47,143 nt of DNA from Adlercreutzia sp. ZJ304 (GTDB lineage Bacteria > Actinomycetota > Coriobacteriia > Coriobacteriales > Eggerthellaceae). The notes under the pieces are model-generated. The model did not search any database, had not been told where the DNA came from, and saw only the letters and a program-made list of their open reading frames with translations. A program made the translations under genes and the position numbers. Within the stretch, counting starts at the first letter, position 1; each line of letters begins with the position of its first letter. The stretch covers positions 1 through 47,143 of the forward strand of contig NZ_JAAKEG010000014.1 in the NCBI RefSeq assembly GCF_011039075.1, written 5' to 3'. Shown here piece by piece: positions 16,317 through 24,554 of this stretch.

Positions 16317-16373
16317 TTAAACCCCTTTTTCTCTGCTTCTGTTTTGTTGGGTTAATTACATACAACAATAAAG

Positions 16374-16427
16374 TGTAAATGGGCATTTACATTTTTGCAA
16401 GGAAAAATCTGTAAACAGCGATTTACA
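16374..16427. promoter_or_regulatory. Tandem palindromic operators TGTAAA-N6-TTTACA upstream of the SPKTG protein
   Basis: Two 18-bp palindromes lie at 16374-16391 (TGTAAATGGGCATTTACA) and 16410-16427 (TGTAAACAGCGATTTACA), 36 bp apart start to start. The third copy in the window is at 10826-10843 before loaP. The first copy shares flanking bases with that site, including TTTT then TTGCAA. The arrangement suggests cooperative binding by a dimeric regulator over the promoter of the surface-protein gene. Confidence 0.65.
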
Positions 16428-16437
16428 AATAGGCAAC

Positions 16438-16467
16438 AAAAAAAGGCGAGCACAAAACGTACTCGCC
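16438..16467 (-). terminator. Rho-independent terminator after the Veg-like gene
   Basis: On the minus strand GGCGAGTAC and GTGCTCGCC form a 9-bp stem (one G-T pair) with a 5-nt loop, followed by seven T. It lies 50-80 bp past the stop of the Veg-like gene and separates it from the surface-protein transcription unit. Confidence 0.9.
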
Positions 16468-16516
16468 ACAAAACTAAATAAAAACTAGCTTATGCCAAAA
16501 ATAAGCATTTGCCTGC

Positions 16517-16861
16517 TTAGGCTAAAACACGCTCTTCATCTTCAAAAAGCTCTAAATTTGCAGGCTCGGGTTCCGGCAAAGAATCGTCTATAAACTGACC
16601 AAACAGAGGCTCTCCACCCTGAGAAAGTTCCACCGTACCAGTAAGCACATCGGCATACTGATATGATTGGCGCGCTTTACGACCGCGCTTTCTCTCAACC
16701 TCCATAATGAATAAGCGCGGATGAACTTGTGTCAAAATTCCTTCGCTTTCCACAATTTTTGAACGCCCCATATTGGCACGCACTTTAATACGCTGACCCA
16801 CAAAATCGCGAAGCGTATCATGAATAGAATCGACTATTTTCGCTTGTTTCGTTAAGTCCAT
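16517..16861 (-). CDS. Veg family protein (DUF1021)
   Basis: Veg is a small protein of Gram-positives, near-universal in Firmicutes, that stimulates biofilm matrix expression in Bacillus subtilis and has an SH3-like barrel. This 114-residue protein fits well: IVDSIHDTLRDFVGQRIKVRANMGRSK at the N-terminus, then SEGILTQVHPRLFIMEVE, and the family motif SYQYADVLTGTVEL near residues 66-79. The acidic tail (about 80-114) is longer than in B. subtilis. It is a single-gene unit: a strong promoter lies at 16912-16940 and a terminator at 16438-16467. The ATG at 16861 is preceded by GAGGAC. Confidence 0.85.
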   Translation of the reverse strand: MDLTKQAKIVDSIHDTLRDFVGQRIKVRANMGRSKIVESEGILTQVHPRLFIMEVERKRGRKARQSYQYADVLTGTVELSQGGEPLFGQFIDDSLPEPEPANLELFEDEERVLA

Positions 16862-16911
16862 TTTGTCCTCTTCGGCTCATATATGCTTTTATTCAAAATT
16901 CTCAGCGCAGA

Positions 16912-16940
16912 ATAATACAGCCTAGGACGCGAAATGACAA
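16912..16940 (-). promoter_or_regulatory. Sigma-70-type promoter for the Veg-like gene
   Basis: On the minus strand TTGTCA (16940-16935) and TATTAT (16917-16912) are separated by exactly 17 bp, one mismatch each from consensus. Transcription would start near 16905, giving a leader of about 44 nt. Confidence 0.75.
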
Positions 16941-16995
16941 TTGGCGAGGGTGAACGGCATTTTCATGGCGCCACTTTTAAGGTTTATTTAAGAAA

Positions 16996-17850
16996 TTACT
17001 GCCAATCTAATATTTCCCAACCGCGCTGCTGCGCAAATCGCCTTAACTTGCCATCTGGGGTTACTGCGCAAGGATGAGTTGCTGCCTCTAGCATTGCCAC
17101 ATCGCTAAAATGATCGCCGTATGCCCAGCCTAATTCCCAATTGCCTTGCCCAAAATACTTGTTGGCAAACTGCTCAAGCACGATTATCTTATCTGGACCT
17201 TCAGTGGTTAAACCATTTACCTGATCGGTATAGCAACCCTGTTCATCTATTTTCATGCGACTAGCAAGCGCAAATTCTATGGGATGATCTAGCATAGCAG
17301 CTGCTATTATCGGCTCAAACGATGCCGACACAAGAACAACCACATGCCCAGCCTGCAAGTGCGCATGCATAGCGGCATCAGCATCTGTGCGATACATCGG
17401 CGCTATTTTGTTTTTATAAAACTTGCACAGATAGTCGTTTGTAGTGGCGGCAGATAAACCCTTGAACGCACTAAACACGCGCGTGCGCACGCCTTCCCCA
17501 TCTTTCGGCAAATTCAGCTTATAAGCCAAACCCCACAAAGCTATGCGTAAAAGTTTATATGGAGGAATGCGGCGCGCCCGTGCACACGCATCTACTAATT
17601 TCTTGGGCGACGAGCCACTTATACAAGTGCCATCAAAATCGAACGCCGCTATCGTTACACGCTGCGGCGCATTGCCGTGCAAGTTTTGCAGATTCTCTGG
17701 CACTAAGCGCTGCGCCGCTATGGCTTCTTCTGTAACACGCACTATGCCCGCCGGCAATAACGTTTCTCTGTTGCACAATGGCGCATCGTCTGTATTTGGC
17801 GCAGCAAATTCAGTCATTTCTTCTATTTGATTGATGCCGTCGTTTGGCAT
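16996..17850 (-). CDS. HAD-superfamily IB phosphatase (SerB-like)
   Basis: The protein belongs to HAD subfamily IB, which includes phosphoserine phosphatase and small-lipid phosphatases. Motif I is FDFDGTCISG, motif II is VVLVSASFEP, and motif III is YGDHFSDVAML, giving the nucleophile Asp, the phosphate-binding Ser and the metal-binding Asp. A helical cap lies between motifs I and II. Members of this group often act on phospholipid or amino-acid intermediates; the substrate here is unknown. I place the start at ATG 17850 because AGGAGAG sits 4 nt upstream and it lies 1 nt after the ABC gene stop; the frame is open to 17949 but that extension overlaps the ABC gene. It is the third gene of the ABC exporter operon. 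Confidence 0.85.
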   Translation of the reverse strand: MPNDGINQIEEMTEFAAPNTDDAPLCNRETLLPAGIVRVTEEAIAAQRLVPENLQNLHGNAPQRVTIAAFDFDGTCISGSSPKKLVDACARARRIPPYKLLRIALWGLAYKLNLPKDGEGVRTRVFSAFKGLSAATTNDYLCKFYKNKIAPMYRTDADAAMHAHLQAGHVVVLVSASFEPIIAAAMLDHPIEFALASRMKIDEQGCYTDQVNGLTTEGPDKIIVLEQFANKYFGQGNWELGWAYGDHFSDVAMLEAATHPCAVTPDGKLRRFAQQRGWEILDWQ

Positions 17851-17851
17851 C

Positions 17852-19738
17852 TCACTCTCCTGTGTCGTCAAAGTCTGCGAACTGTGAATTATACAGCTCG
17901 GCGTAGAATCCACCAAGCTCAAGTAGCTGTTCATGTGTACCTTGCTCAATTATGTCGCCATGGTCCATAACAAGTATTAAATCGGCATTCTTAATTGTGG
18001 ATAGCCTATGCGCTATTACAAACGATGTACGACCTTGCATCAGCTTATCCATAGCCTGTTGAATGCGTGCTTCAGTTCGAGTATCCACCGAACTTGTAGC
18101 TTCATCTAATATAAGCATCTGCCGGTCAGCCAAAAGCGCACGAGCTATGGTAAGCAGCTGCCGCTGACCTTGGCTTAAATTGGAACCATCTTCACTTATT
18201 TCAAAATCGTAACCACCGGGAAGCGTGCTTATAAAATGATGAGCCCCTGTAGCCCGAGCCGCTTTTTGCACTTCTTCGTCGCTAGCCTCAAGTCGCCCAT
18301 AGCGTATATTTTCGCGTATTGTGCCCTTGAACAGCCATGTATCCTGCAACACCATAGAGAAAAGCTGGCGAAGTTCGGTGCGTTTCATTGCGTCTATATT
18401 AAGCCCATCTATTGTTATGCTGCCAGAATCCACATCGTAGAAGCGCATTAGCAGCTTCACTATAGTGGTTTTTCCGGCACCCGTAGGACCAACTATAGCC
18501 ACCGTCTGACCGCAACCTATTTGAGCAGAGAAGTCTTTTATTACAGGCTCGTCTGGCTTATATCCAAACCGCACATGATCAAACTCAACATTGCATGTTG
18601 GCTTATTTTCATCAGAAATTCCTGCGTCGGCATCTTCCGCAGGTAATTCCGGTAGTGCCAGAAATTCAAAAATACGCTCAGCCGCTGCAGCTAATTGCTG
18701 CAATACATTACTAACTTGCGCCAATTGTGTTATTGGTTGCGTAAAATTCTTTACATACTGAATGAACGCCTGAATATCGCCTACAGTTATAACACCGCGC
18801 GCGGCAAACATTGCGCCCGATATAGCCACAGCAACATATCCTAAATTTCCCACGAAATCCATTGCTGGCTTCATTAAGCTAGATAAAAATTGCGCTTTCC
18901 ACCCCGCCTCAAATAGCTCGTCGTTGGCATCGTTATAGCGCTTGGCGGTTTCGTCCTCTTTGCCAAATGCGCGCACTACAGCATGCCCGCTAAACGTTTC
19001 CTCTGCCTGAGCATTCACTTTGCCCAGAAGTTCTTGTTGCGCATAAAAATGTTTCTGCGAGCGCTTCACTATTAACATAACTAGCAGAAGTGAAATAGGC
19101 ACCGTAATAAGAGCAATAAGCGTCATAGCCCAATTTATAATTAGCATCATAACAAGCACGCCTACAACTTGAACGATAGACGTTATCATTTGCGTTATGC
19201 CTTGGTTCAAGCTTTGCCCCAGTGTATCTACGTCATTTGTTATGCGCGAAAGCGTGTCGCCTGTGGAATTGCCGTCAAAGTAACCGAACGGCAGCCGATT
19301 TATCTTTTCCGCTATAGCGTTGCGAAGCCTGTAGCAAGTTTGCTGGCTAACATAAGACATGGTCCACATTTGAACCCAGTTACATACAGCCGAAAAAGCA
19401 TACAGCGCAAGTGTGGTTAGAAGAATGCGCCCAACAGTGTCGAAGTTAATTCCGCCGGTACCTTCAATACGCTCAACCACACCATTGAAAATAACAGTAG
19501 TAGCTTCCGATAGCACCTTAGGTCCAATTATGCTGAACACCACAGAACCCACCGCAAAAGCCAGAATTAACAGCAAATGCCACTTAAACTGACCCATAAA
19601 TGCCAGCATTTTCTTCATGGTTCCCTTGAAGTCGCGAGCTTTTTCGCCCGGCATCATACGAGCGCCGGGACCATGCGGACCATGTGGGCGTGCACGCCTA
19701 GCGGTGCGCGGCGACATTGTGCTTCCTTGCCCGCTCAT
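17852..19738 (-). CDS. Heterodimeric ABC exporter, subunit with canonical ATPase residues
   Basis: A half-transporter with an N-terminal six-helix domain (about residues 55-345) and a C-terminal nucleotide-binding domain. Motifs are Walker A GPTGAGKTT, signature LSQGQRQ (imperfect), Walker B ILDEATSSVD with catalytic Glu, and switch His in VIAHRLSTI. With its upstream partner it should form an MdlAB/TM287-288-like exporter of lipids, drugs or peptides; cargo cannot be read from sequence. The first 45 residues are basic and rich in Pro/Gly/His, a non-membrane head. ATG at 19738 overlaps the partner's stop by 4 nt. The imperfect signature motif pairs with the degenerate ATP site of the partner, as known for asymmetric exporters. 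Confidence 0.92.
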   Translation of the reverse strand: MSGQGSTMSPRTARRARPHGPHGPGARMMPGEKARDFKGTMKKMLAFMGQFKWHLLLILAFAVGSVVFSIIGPKVLSEATTVIFNGVVERIEGTGGINFDTVGRILLTTLALYAFSAVCNWVQMWTMSYVSQQTCYRLRNAIAEKINRLPFGYFDGNSTGDTLSRITNDVDTLGQSLNQGITQMITSIVQVVGVLVMMLIINWAMTLIALITVPISLLLVMLIVKRSQKHFYAQQELLGKVNAQAEETFSGHAVVRAFGKEDETAKRYNDANDELFEAGWKAQFLSSLMKPAMDFVGNLGYVAVAISGAMFAARGVITVGDIQAFIQYVKNFTQPITQLAQVSNVLQQLAAAAERIFEFLALPELPAEDADAGISDENKPTCNVEFDHVRFGYKPDEPVIKDFSAQIGCGQTVAIVGPTGAGKTTIVKLLMRFYDVDSGSITIDGLNIDAMKRTELRQLFSMVLQDTWLFKGTIRENIRYGRLEASDEEVQKAARATGAHHFISTLPGGYDFEISEDGSNLSQGQRQLLTIARALLADRQMLILDEATSSVDTRTEARIQQAMDKLMQGRTSFVIAHRLSTIKNADLILVMDHGDIIEQGTHEQLLELGGFYAELYNSQFADFDDTGE

Positions 19739-21780
19739 GATGCCAACCCCTGTCCTGCTAATTCAGCCTGACTAAGCTGCGAAAGCGCAATTTCACGATA
19801 CTCCGCACACGATGCCATTAAATGTTCGTGCGTGCCTAAGCCGACCATGCGTCCGTCATCTAAAACAACAATGCAGTCGGCGCTCATAACTGTGCTAATC
19901 CGCTGCGCAACTATTACGCAGGTTGTGTTCTGCTGGTGTTGTTTAAGCGCCCCGCGCAGCGCCGCATCGGTCTTGAAATCTAGCGCGCTGAAGGAATCGT
20001 CCAGCAAAAGCGCCCCAGCATCGGCCGCCAAAGCGCGCGCAATGGCAAGTCTTTGCCGCTGACCTCCCGACACATTTGTGCCCCCCTGAGCTATGGACGA
20101 ATCAACACCATCAGGCATCTCAGACACAAATTTAGTAGCCTGCGCCACATTAAGCGCATCCTCTATATGCGAAGGCAACATATCCTCATTCGCATATGCA
20201 ACATTTGTCTTTACAGTGCCGCTAAATAGGAATGCCCTTTGCGGCACATATCCAAACATCGCCCGCAAATCGGATTGGCGCATATTTCGCACATCTACGT
20301 CATTTACAAGCACGCTACCTTCTGTTGTGTCGTAAAAGCGCTCAATCAATTTCAATATGGTAGATTTACCCGACCCAGTTCCACCAACTATCGCCAGCGT
20401 AGAGCCGGGTTTCGCCACAAAGGAAATGTGCTTTAGTGCACATTCGCCATCTGCGGCGTACCTAAACGATACATCCCGAAACTCTATCTTCACGCCATTG
20501 CTGCTAGAAACAGACACAGGATTAGCCACATCAACTACACTTGGTTTGGTTTCTAAAACCTCGTTAACGCGCTCGGCTGCCACATCGGCACGCGGCAACA
20601 TTATCGCTATCATTCCAAGCATTAAAAATCCCATGATTATTACCATAGAATATGTTATGAACGCGATTAAATCGCCTGTTTGCAATTGCCCCGCATTAAT
20701 AGACAGACCACCAAACCACACTATTACAATGCTGACACCGTTCATAATTAGCATCATTGCGGGCATCATAAAAGACATAGCCCGGTTCGTGAACAATTGC
20801 GTGCGCATTAATTTTTCTGAAGCATACGTAAAACGCTGCTGTTCAAAGTCTTGACGGTTAAAAGCGCGCACCACCGGCAATCCTGTAAGGATTTCACGTG
20901 CCACAAGGTTTACGCGGTCAATAAGTTTTTGCATCGCTTTGAATTTTGGCATTGTTATACGAAGCAAAACCACAACAAGCGATAAAACAAGCACTACGGC
21001 AACAGCAATTATCCAACCCATTTCAAGATTGGTTGCAACCACCATTATTATGCCGCCTATAGCCAGTATTGGCGCATATAGCACCATGCGCAACAGCATG
21101 AAAGATACATTTTGGATTAGCTGTATGTCGTTCGTTCCGCGCGTTATAAGCGAGGCTGCTGAAAATTGCGATATTTCAGCATCTGAAAAATTTACCACCT
21201 TCGCAAATAGGCGTTTGCGCAAATCGCGCCCTATTTTGCCACCGGTGCGAGCGCTGATCAGCCCAATAATCACTGAAAATACAACACCCAATGCCACAAT
21301 TCCCAGCATAATGGCACCTGTTTTTACAAGATAACCCATCTGCATGGCTGGTAAATCGTAGCCCAAATTTGAGTATTCCTTCAAAGCAGCCGAAATGCCA
21401 GCCTGTGCCGCCATAGAATCGTCTGCGCCGCTAGTAAGCCCATAAATTTTCGCAAGCGGCTTCGCTATTATGGAATCAAGTTGCGCCAAATTGGCGCGCC
21501 CGGTCTGCGTTAGCTCATATCTACCGCTGTCATTTTGCTCGTATGCCTCTTGGAATACAGCTAAAGAGTCGCCCGATAAATCGTCCGATATGGCATCGTA
21601 TGTTTGCGCAGACATCTCTTCTGTAGCCACATGTTCTACACCCGATTGCTGGATTCCTACATCGACAATATTTGACGTAAGGTTAGGTATGGCTAGTTCG
21701 CAAAAAGCCTGCGCAATAAGAAGCAGCAGCACTAGAAGTACTGCTGCCTTATGTTCTAACAAATAGCGAAAAACTCGCAA
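19735..21780 (-). CDS. Heterodimeric ABC exporter, subunit with a degenerate ATPase site
   Basis: This 681-residue half-transporter has a membrane domain and an NBD with Walker A GGTGSGKST and a perfect signature VSGGQRQR, but Walker B is followed by Asp (LLLDDSFSALD) and the switch His is Gln (VIVAQRISTV). These are the classical changes of the catalytically impaired NBD in heterodimeric exporters. An insertion of about 120 residues between the first two membrane helices (about 35-155, acidic and Ser/Gln-rich) would face outward and is unusually large. The start is TTG at 21780 with AAGGAG 5 nt upstream. The gene follows cydB by 24 bp, so readthrough from cydAB is likely. Confidence 0.92.
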   Translation of the reverse strand: MRVFRYLLEHKAAVLLVLLLLIAQAFCELAIPNLTSNIVDVGIQQSGVEHVATEEMSAQTYDAISDDLSGDSLAVFQEAYEQNDSGRYELTQTGRANLAQLDSIIAKPLAKIYGLTSGADDSMAAQAGISAALKEYSNLGYDLPAMQMGYLVKTGAIMLGIVALGVVFSVIIGLISARTGGKIGRDLRKRLFAKVVNFSDAEISQFSAASLITRGTNDIQLIQNVSFMLLRMVLYAPILAIGGIIMVVATNLEMGWIIAVAVVLVLSLVVVLLRITMPKFKAMQKLIDRVNLVAREILTGLPVVRAFNRQDFEQQRFTYASEKLMRTQLFTNRAMSFMMPAMMLIMNGVSIVIVWFGGLSINAGQLQTGDLIAFITYSMVIIMGFLMLGMIAIMLPRADVAAERVNEVLETKPSVVDVANPVSVSSSNGVKIEFRDVSFRYAADGECALKHISFVAKPGSTLAIVGGTGSGKSTILKLIERFYDTTEGSVLVNDVDVRNMRQSDLRAMFGYVPQRAFLFSGTVKTNVAYANEDMLPSHIEDALNVAQATKFVSEMPDGVDSSIAQGGTNVSGGQRQRLAIARALAADAGALLLDDSFSALDFKTDAALRGALKQHQQNTTCVIVAQRISTVMSADCIVVLDDGRMVGLGTHEHLMASCAEYREIALSQLSQAELAGQGLAS

Positions 21781-21804
21781 GCTAACTCCTTAACGAGCGC
21801 TCAT

Positions 21805-22848
21805 TTAGTGTGCAGCTACATCTTCCTCTTTCACTCTTCCGCGGAATGTGCGGTAAATAATAACGTGATAAACCAACACAAACGGAAGCCCTATGCACAA
21901 AATAACAGTCATGCAGAACAGAGAAAGATCGCTAGCGCCAGCCGACATCAACGTTATGGCAGGTCCAACGCTTTCCGGACTTGCAGCCACCAGTACAGGA
22001 AACATACTGCACGCCACAAGGAATACCGAAGCTACAGCTGCAATGCTTTGGTATATGAACACCCAAAGACTAGAGCCCTCTTTGCGGTTAATGCCCATTA
22101 CCAGCGACATTATCATACACACCACAAACAGCAGCACTAGCAACCAGCGCACTATACCAAATTCTGCCACCATGCCATTCGTGCCGCCCATTGCGACAAA
22201 TATCATTATGGTAAGCAGGGCAAATAAAGCGAATGCAATTATCTGAAACGGCATACGTAGGCGCGCTACCTTCTGCTCTAGTGCAGAGCCAAGCGGCGCT
22301 TTCAAAGCCAGCCAGCACGCACCTGCTGCTATGAACATAGCAAGCCCGAACAAGCCGCACAGAAGCGTAAACGGTGTTATAAGACCAAGCAGCGGAACAC
22401 CTGTATAGTTGCCAGCTACATCCATCGGAATACCCTGTACAACATTGCCGACAGCCACGCCAAACAGCAGCGCCGGAAGAAGCGAACCTAGGAAAAAGCA
22501 CGCATTCCATACCGGACGCCATTTAGTGTCAGCCGCCCAAAATTCAAACGAAACCGCTCGAACAATAAGCGCAAACAGTACAAGCATTATTGCCAGATAA
22601 AAACCGCTAAATGTTGTGGCATAGGCATCGGGGAAAGCGGCGAATAGCGCGCCTCCTGCGGTTAATAGCCATACTTCATTGCCGTCCCACACAGGACCAA
22701 GCGCCCGCCGTACAATAGCTTGATCGCGCTCGTCTTTTGCAACAAACGGATACAGCACACCCGCACCCAAGTCGAAACCATCTAATACAAAGTAGCCAGC
22801 GATAAGCAAAAACACCAAAAAATACCAGAGGATCGCAAGTGTACTCAT
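21805..22848 (-). CDS. cydB: Cytochrome bd ubiquinol oxidase subunit II
   Basis: CydB is the structural partner of CydA in the high-affinity terminal oxidase that reduces oxygen to water; in anaerobes it mainly removes oxygen. The 347-residue protein shows the family start (ILWYFLVFLLIAGYFVLDGFDLGAG), then RALGPVWDGNEVWLLTAGGALFAAFP, and eight or nine membrane helices. The GFDLG and WDGNEVWL motifs are hallmarks. ATG at 22848 is preceded by GAGGAGG and the upstream cydA stop lies only 2 nt away. The length is normal. Confidence 0.95.
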   Translation of the reverse strand: MSTLAILWYFLVFLLIAGYFVLDGFDLGAGVLYPFVAKDERDQAIVRRALGPVWDGNEVWLLTAGGALFAAFPDAYATTFSGFYLAIMLVLFALIVRAVSFEFWAADTKWRPVWNACFFLGSLLPALLFGVAVGNVVQGIPMDVAGNYTGVPLLGLITPFTLLCGLFGLAMFIAAGACWLALKAPLGSALEQKVARLRMPFQIIAFALFALLTIMIFVAMGGTNGMVAEFGIVRWLLVLLFVVCMIMSLVMGINRKEGSSLWVFIYQSIAAVASVFLVACSMFPVLVAASPESVGPAITLMSAGASDLSLFCMTVILCIGLPFVLVYHVIIYRTFRGRVKEEDVAAH

Positions 22849-22850
22849 GG

Positions 22851-24353
22851 CTATTCGCCTCCTCTCTCAGCCGTAGTTTCCGCAGGCACTGCTACCTTTA
22901 GTTCATCGGCTGAACCAGCATTCGCAATGTTATTAGCCTCGCCCGCTTCAGCAGAGCCCGCTTCAGCAGAAGCAGAATCATACACTGGACCTGCCTTTAT
23001 AAATTTCCCCACAACGCGTACCCAACCAACAAATAGCATTAGGTACACCAAGAAGAACAGCACAAGCGTTATAACAAGCTCGAAAGGCTGTACAGAAACA
23101 CTAGTTCCCGCCTGAGTAAGCATGTATACGCCATCGGGACCAGACATGCTGGGATACACCACATAAGGTTGACGACCTACTTCAGCAGTAAGCCAACCCG
23201 ACTGTATAGCCAAGAAAGGAAATATTGGCGATATTATAAGCAGCCATTGCAGCCACTTCATATTCGTAACATTGCGATTGGCAGCTTTGCGGTTAAAGAT
23301 AAGCGCCAGCAAAACGCAGACAAAAATAAGCCCGAAACAGGCTACCATTAGGTGATAAACCTGATAAACAAAGTTAACAGGCATCGTGTCAACATCTACG
23401 TCGGCAAACTGGTCAGTTTTTGCTAAATCGTTCAAACCCGGATATTCGGTATCCCACGTGCCGGTAGCCAAGAAACTGGTACCGCCCGGTATAGCAAGCG
23501 TGTTTGCCTGCTGCGCCTCTTCATCAACTATGCCAACTACCGACAGTTCAGGCACTTCTGTTTCATACATGCCTTCCATCATAGCCAGCTTCGTAGGTTG
23601 CTCTTCCCACACCACAACAGCTGAAGCATGCGCTGAACCAAGAAGCGCAACCACGGCAATTATGCCCACAATGCTAGATGTGCGAAGAATCTTGCGCGCA
23701 GCGCTTTCGTGCTGCTTTTTATGCATGTACCAAGCTGAAACAGCTATAGCAACAAATGCTCCCATAACCAGAACTGCAAGCACCGTATGCCCATAGCGAA
23801 CCAACGTAGACGGGTTGAATGCTGCCGCGAAGAAATCGGTTATAACCGCCTGCGTTCCGTCGGCGGAAATTTCAGCACCCGCAGGAGTTTGCATCCATGA
23901 ATTCGCAATAAGAATCCACAGAGCCGACAGCGCCGAACCTGCAAATGTAAGCCAAGCCGATACTGCATACAAAATGGGCTTTATCTTGTTGCGCCCAAAT
24001 ATAAGAATTCCCAGAAAGATTGATTCTAGGAAAAATGCAAACAGCGCCTCGGCTGCCAAAGGAGCACCAAATATATCACCCACAAAGCGTGAGTAATTCG
24101 CCCAGTTCGTACCGAACGAGAACTCCATTGTTATACCAGTAGCAACACCTATGGCGAATGTAGCAGTAAAAATTCGCACCCACATTCTAGCTATCGCATC
24201 ATCTTCTGGCTTGCGCGAGCGATATGCCCGCGTTACAAAAATAGCCATTAATAGCCCTATACCGATAGTTATCGGCACGAAGATGAAGTGGTAGCTGGCT
24301 GTCAGCGCGAATTGTATACGCGACATCAGCACCTGATCAGCGAATAGATCCAT
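22851..24353 (-). CDS. cydA: Cytochrome bd ubiquinol oxidase subunit I
   Basis: CydA carries the hemes b558, b595 and d and the quinol site. MSRIQFALTASYHFIFVPITIG contains the conserved heme-ligand His (His22 from the chosen start). EFSFGTNWANYSRFVGDIFGAPLAAEALFAFFLES is the signature of helices III-IV, and EVGRQPYVVY is the GRQPW-type motif near the quinol pocket. The Q-loop is short, as in Gram-positive enzymes. I chose ATG 24353 because GAGGGGGTAGAA precedes it; the frame is open to 24377. The C-terminus has an Ala/Glu/Ser-rich tail of about 50 residues after the last helix that is not part of the core fold. The menaquinone-type substrate is an inference. Confidence 0.95.
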   Translation of the reverse strand: MDLFADQVLMSRIQFALTASYHFIFVPITIGIGLLMAIFVTRAYRSRKPEDDAIARMWVRIFTATFAIGVATGITMEFSFGTNWANYSRFVGDIFGAPLAAEALFAFFLESIFLGILIFGRNKIKPILYAVSAWLTFAGSALSALWILIANSWMQTPAGAEISADGTQAVITDFFAAAFNPSTLVRYGHTVLAVLVMGAFVAIAVSAWYMHKKQHESAARKILRTSSIVGIIAVVALLGSAHASAVVVWEEQPTKLAMMEGMYETEVPELSVVGIVDEEAQQANTLAIPGGTSFLATGTWDTEYPGLNDLAKTDQFADVDVDTMPVNFVYQVYHLMVACFGLIFVCVLLALIFNRKAANRNVTNMKWLQWLLIISPIFPFLAIQSGWLTAEVGRQPYVVYPSMSGPDGVYMLTQAGTSVSVQPFELVITLVLFFLVYLMLFVGWVRVVGKFIKAGPVYDSASAEAGSAEAGEANNIANAGSADELKVAVPAETTAERGGE

Positions 24354-24377
24354 TTCTACCCCCTCTTCTTGTCGCAT

Positions 24378-24554
24378 TTGATAGCCGCAAATTTATATTT
24401 ATGCGGTACCTCTGCCAATAGTGATTGGCGCACACGTAGATACTAATGTGAGTACCTATTTGCTAAATTGCGCCTGCTGCTTTGCAAGAAAATCGAATTC
24501 ATGCTGTAAAGTAAGCATGATGCAAAGCATTAATTCAACATACCGGATATTGCC
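24378..24554. promoter_or_regulatory. Divergent cydAB/cydDC control region with several dyads
   Basis: The 177-bp gap serves cydAB leftward and cydDC rightward. It contains at least three short dyads: CCGCA...TGCGG (about 24387-24408), GCCAAT-agtg-ATTGGC (about 24414-24429) and CATGCT-N8-AGCATG (about 24500-24519). Any could bind a redox or oxygen regulator. None matches a site I can name with confidence, and no clean promoter pair stands out. Confidence 0.4.
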
